NCBI GenBank assembly: GCA_964432945.1 | Contig: CAYSPO010000033.1 | Location: 1 to 15,338 of the forward strand | Origin: CAYSPO01 sp964432945 | Lineage (GTDB): Bacteria > Bacillota > Clostridia > Tissierellales > Peptoniphilaceae | Direction of reading: 5' to 3' | Length of the DNA: 15,338 bases | In this document: positions 14,632-15,338 of the stretch, one piece after another | Layout: each line of letters opens with the position of its first letter | Numbering within the stretch: the stretch's first letter is position 1 | Translations under genes and position numbers: made by a program | Notes under the pieces: generated by a model | The model's database searches: none | The model's input: only the letters and a program-made list of their open reading frames with translations | Told to the model about the DNA's origin: nothing

Positions 14632-15141
14632 GTGTTACAAAAAATTGATAAGGAAGAATTCGACAAAGTCTATATGATTATGGAGGAAGCTTTTCCTGAC
14701 AATGAAAGAAGGTCTTATGAAGGAGAAAAATCTCTTTTATCATTAGCTAATTACGATATTTATGTAATGAAAAATTTATCAGATATCAAGGCTTTTGTAG
14801 CTATATGGGATCTTGAAGATTATATTTTCATTGAACATTTTGCTGTTAATAAAAAATATAGAAATCAAGGGCTAGGTTCAAAGATTATAAATAAGGTATT
14901 AGAAGAGTTTGATAAAACAACTTTCTTAGAAGTAGAACCAATTCAATGTAATATTTCTGAAAAGAGAGTTAAATTCTACGAAAGAAATGGATTTTATTTT
15001 AATGATTTTCCATATAAGCAACCAGCTTTAGAGGCAGATAAAGAGCCAATTCCACTTAAGCTAATGACTAGTAGAAAATCTAATAAAGAAGAATTAATGG
15101 AAATAAAAGAATTATTGTATGAAGAAGTATACGTTATGTAA
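14632..15141 (+). CDS. GNAT acetyltransferase
   Basis: This 169-aa protein starts at GTG with SD AAGGGG. Residues about 3-20 form the first strand-helix of a GNAT fold. The acetyl-CoA motif R-N-Q-G-L-G-S-K-I is at about 79-87, after the strand I-E-H-F-A-V. A later K-R-V-K-F-Y-E-R-N-G-F at 111-121 is the usual motif B. The C-terminal ~35 residues are charged and outside the core. The substrate is unknown. It is not closely related to the acetyltransferase just upstream. The 146-bp gap before it is very A/T-rich and shows no clear promoter or terminator, so it may be read from the upstream operon. Confidence 0.85.
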   Translation: MLQKIDKEEFDKVYMIMEEAFPDNERRSYEGEKSLLSLANYDIYVMKNLSDIKAFVAIWDLEDYIFIEHFAVNKKYRNQGLGSKIINKVLEEFDKTTFLEVEPIQCNISEKRVKFYERNGFYFNDFPYKQPALEADKEPIPLKLMTSRKSNKEELMEIKELLYEEVYVM

Positions 15142-15176
15142 AAATAAGCGTTCAATCTAGATTGAACGCTTATTTT
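15141..15176. terminator. Bidirectional terminator between convergent genes
   Basis: A 36-bp perfect palindrome, with arm AAAATAAGCGTTCAATCT at 15141-15158, has T-runs on both strands. It begins in the last base of the acetyltransferase stop and ends one base before the stop of the convergent minus-strand gene. Confidence 0.88.
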
Positions 15177-15338
15177 TTATTTATTTTCTAAATATTTTTT
15201 TACTTGTGGCCCAACTAATACCTTGTCATCTATTAATAAAATAGGTCTTTTTATTAGCATTCCATCAGAAGCTAATAAATCATATATTTCTTCTTCTGTC
15301 ATATCATTCTTTTTATCTTTTAAATTTAATTCTCTATA
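15177..15338 (-). CDS. ArsC/Spx-family (thioredoxin-like) protein, 3' end only
   Basis: Only the last 53 codons are in the window; the rest lies beyond the right edge. The residues include L-L-A-S-D-G-M-L-I-K-R-P-I-L and then D-K-V-L-V-G near the C-terminus. This is the conserved end of ArsC/Spx/YffB-type thioredoxin-fold proteins, where I-K-R-P contains the conserved arginine-proline. The usual V-G-F is V-G-P here. It could be an arsenate reductase-like enzyme or a Spx/MgsR-type regulator. The active-site cysteines would be in the missing N-terminal part. Confidence 0.8.
   Translation of the reverse strand, partial: YRELNLKDKKNDMTEEEIYDLLASDGMLIKRPILLIDDKVLVGPQVKKYLENK

Overview
The window is very AT-rich, with strong AGGAGG-type ribosome binding sites and A/T-ending codons. 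It also carries two aldo/keto reductases with bacterial 4Fe-4S cluster domains and an uncharacterised FAD dehydrogenase. Together these suggest a low-GC anaerobic Firmicute, for example a Clostridia/Tissierellia-type organism. This is inferred from composition and gene families; no rRNA or other taxonomic marker is present. I see no mobile element, CRISPR array, tRNA or rRNA, and the content looks like ordinary chromosome.

Layout. Bases 1-319 are AT-rich upstream DNA. Bases 320-3724 form one operon: an ATPase with a NIL domain, a permease and a substrate-binding lipoprotein (a complete methionine-type ABC importer), followed at 8 bp by a cysteine-rich DUF169 protein. A perfect 16-bp hairpin with a T-run ends it. 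Bases 3927-6266 hold a three-membrane-segment small protein, an unknown protein with a SAP-like stretch, and an FAD-dependent dehydrogenase. A bidirectional palindrome at 6267-6296 ends this operon and the convergent mgtE. On the minus strand mgtE (6300-7649) has an elaborate leader at 7650-7925. It contains a good sigma-A-type promoter with a dyad over its -35 box, a 24-codon open reading frame behind a strong ribosome binding site, and an intrinsic terminator 50 nt before mgtE. This looks like an attenuator and is the most interesting part of the window. Upstream of it, also on the minus strand, is an Fe-S aldo/keto reductase (8042-9166).

On the plus strand, exonuclease III (9352-10185) is a single gene with its own terminator. 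A second operon (10320-14485) then encodes a GatA-type amidase, a short TRAM-less RNA m5U methyltransferase, a second Fe-S aldo/keto reductase and a RimJ/RimL-type acetyltransferase. A second acetyltransferase (14632-15141) follows and may be co-transcribed. A 36-bp perfect palindrome separates it from the truncated 3' end of a convergent ArsC/Spx-like gene.

How the genes fit together. The importer, the DUF169 protein and mgtE point to nutrient and magnesium uptake. The remainder is housekeeping: DNA repair, RNA modification, protein acetylation, amidation and anaerobic redox chemistry. The DUF169 protein, the unknown small-gene pair and the mgtE leader peptide have no known function that I can assign. 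Several starts were set by the ribosome binding site rather than by the longest open frame: 320 (TTG), 3927, 9166 on the minus strand, and 11768.
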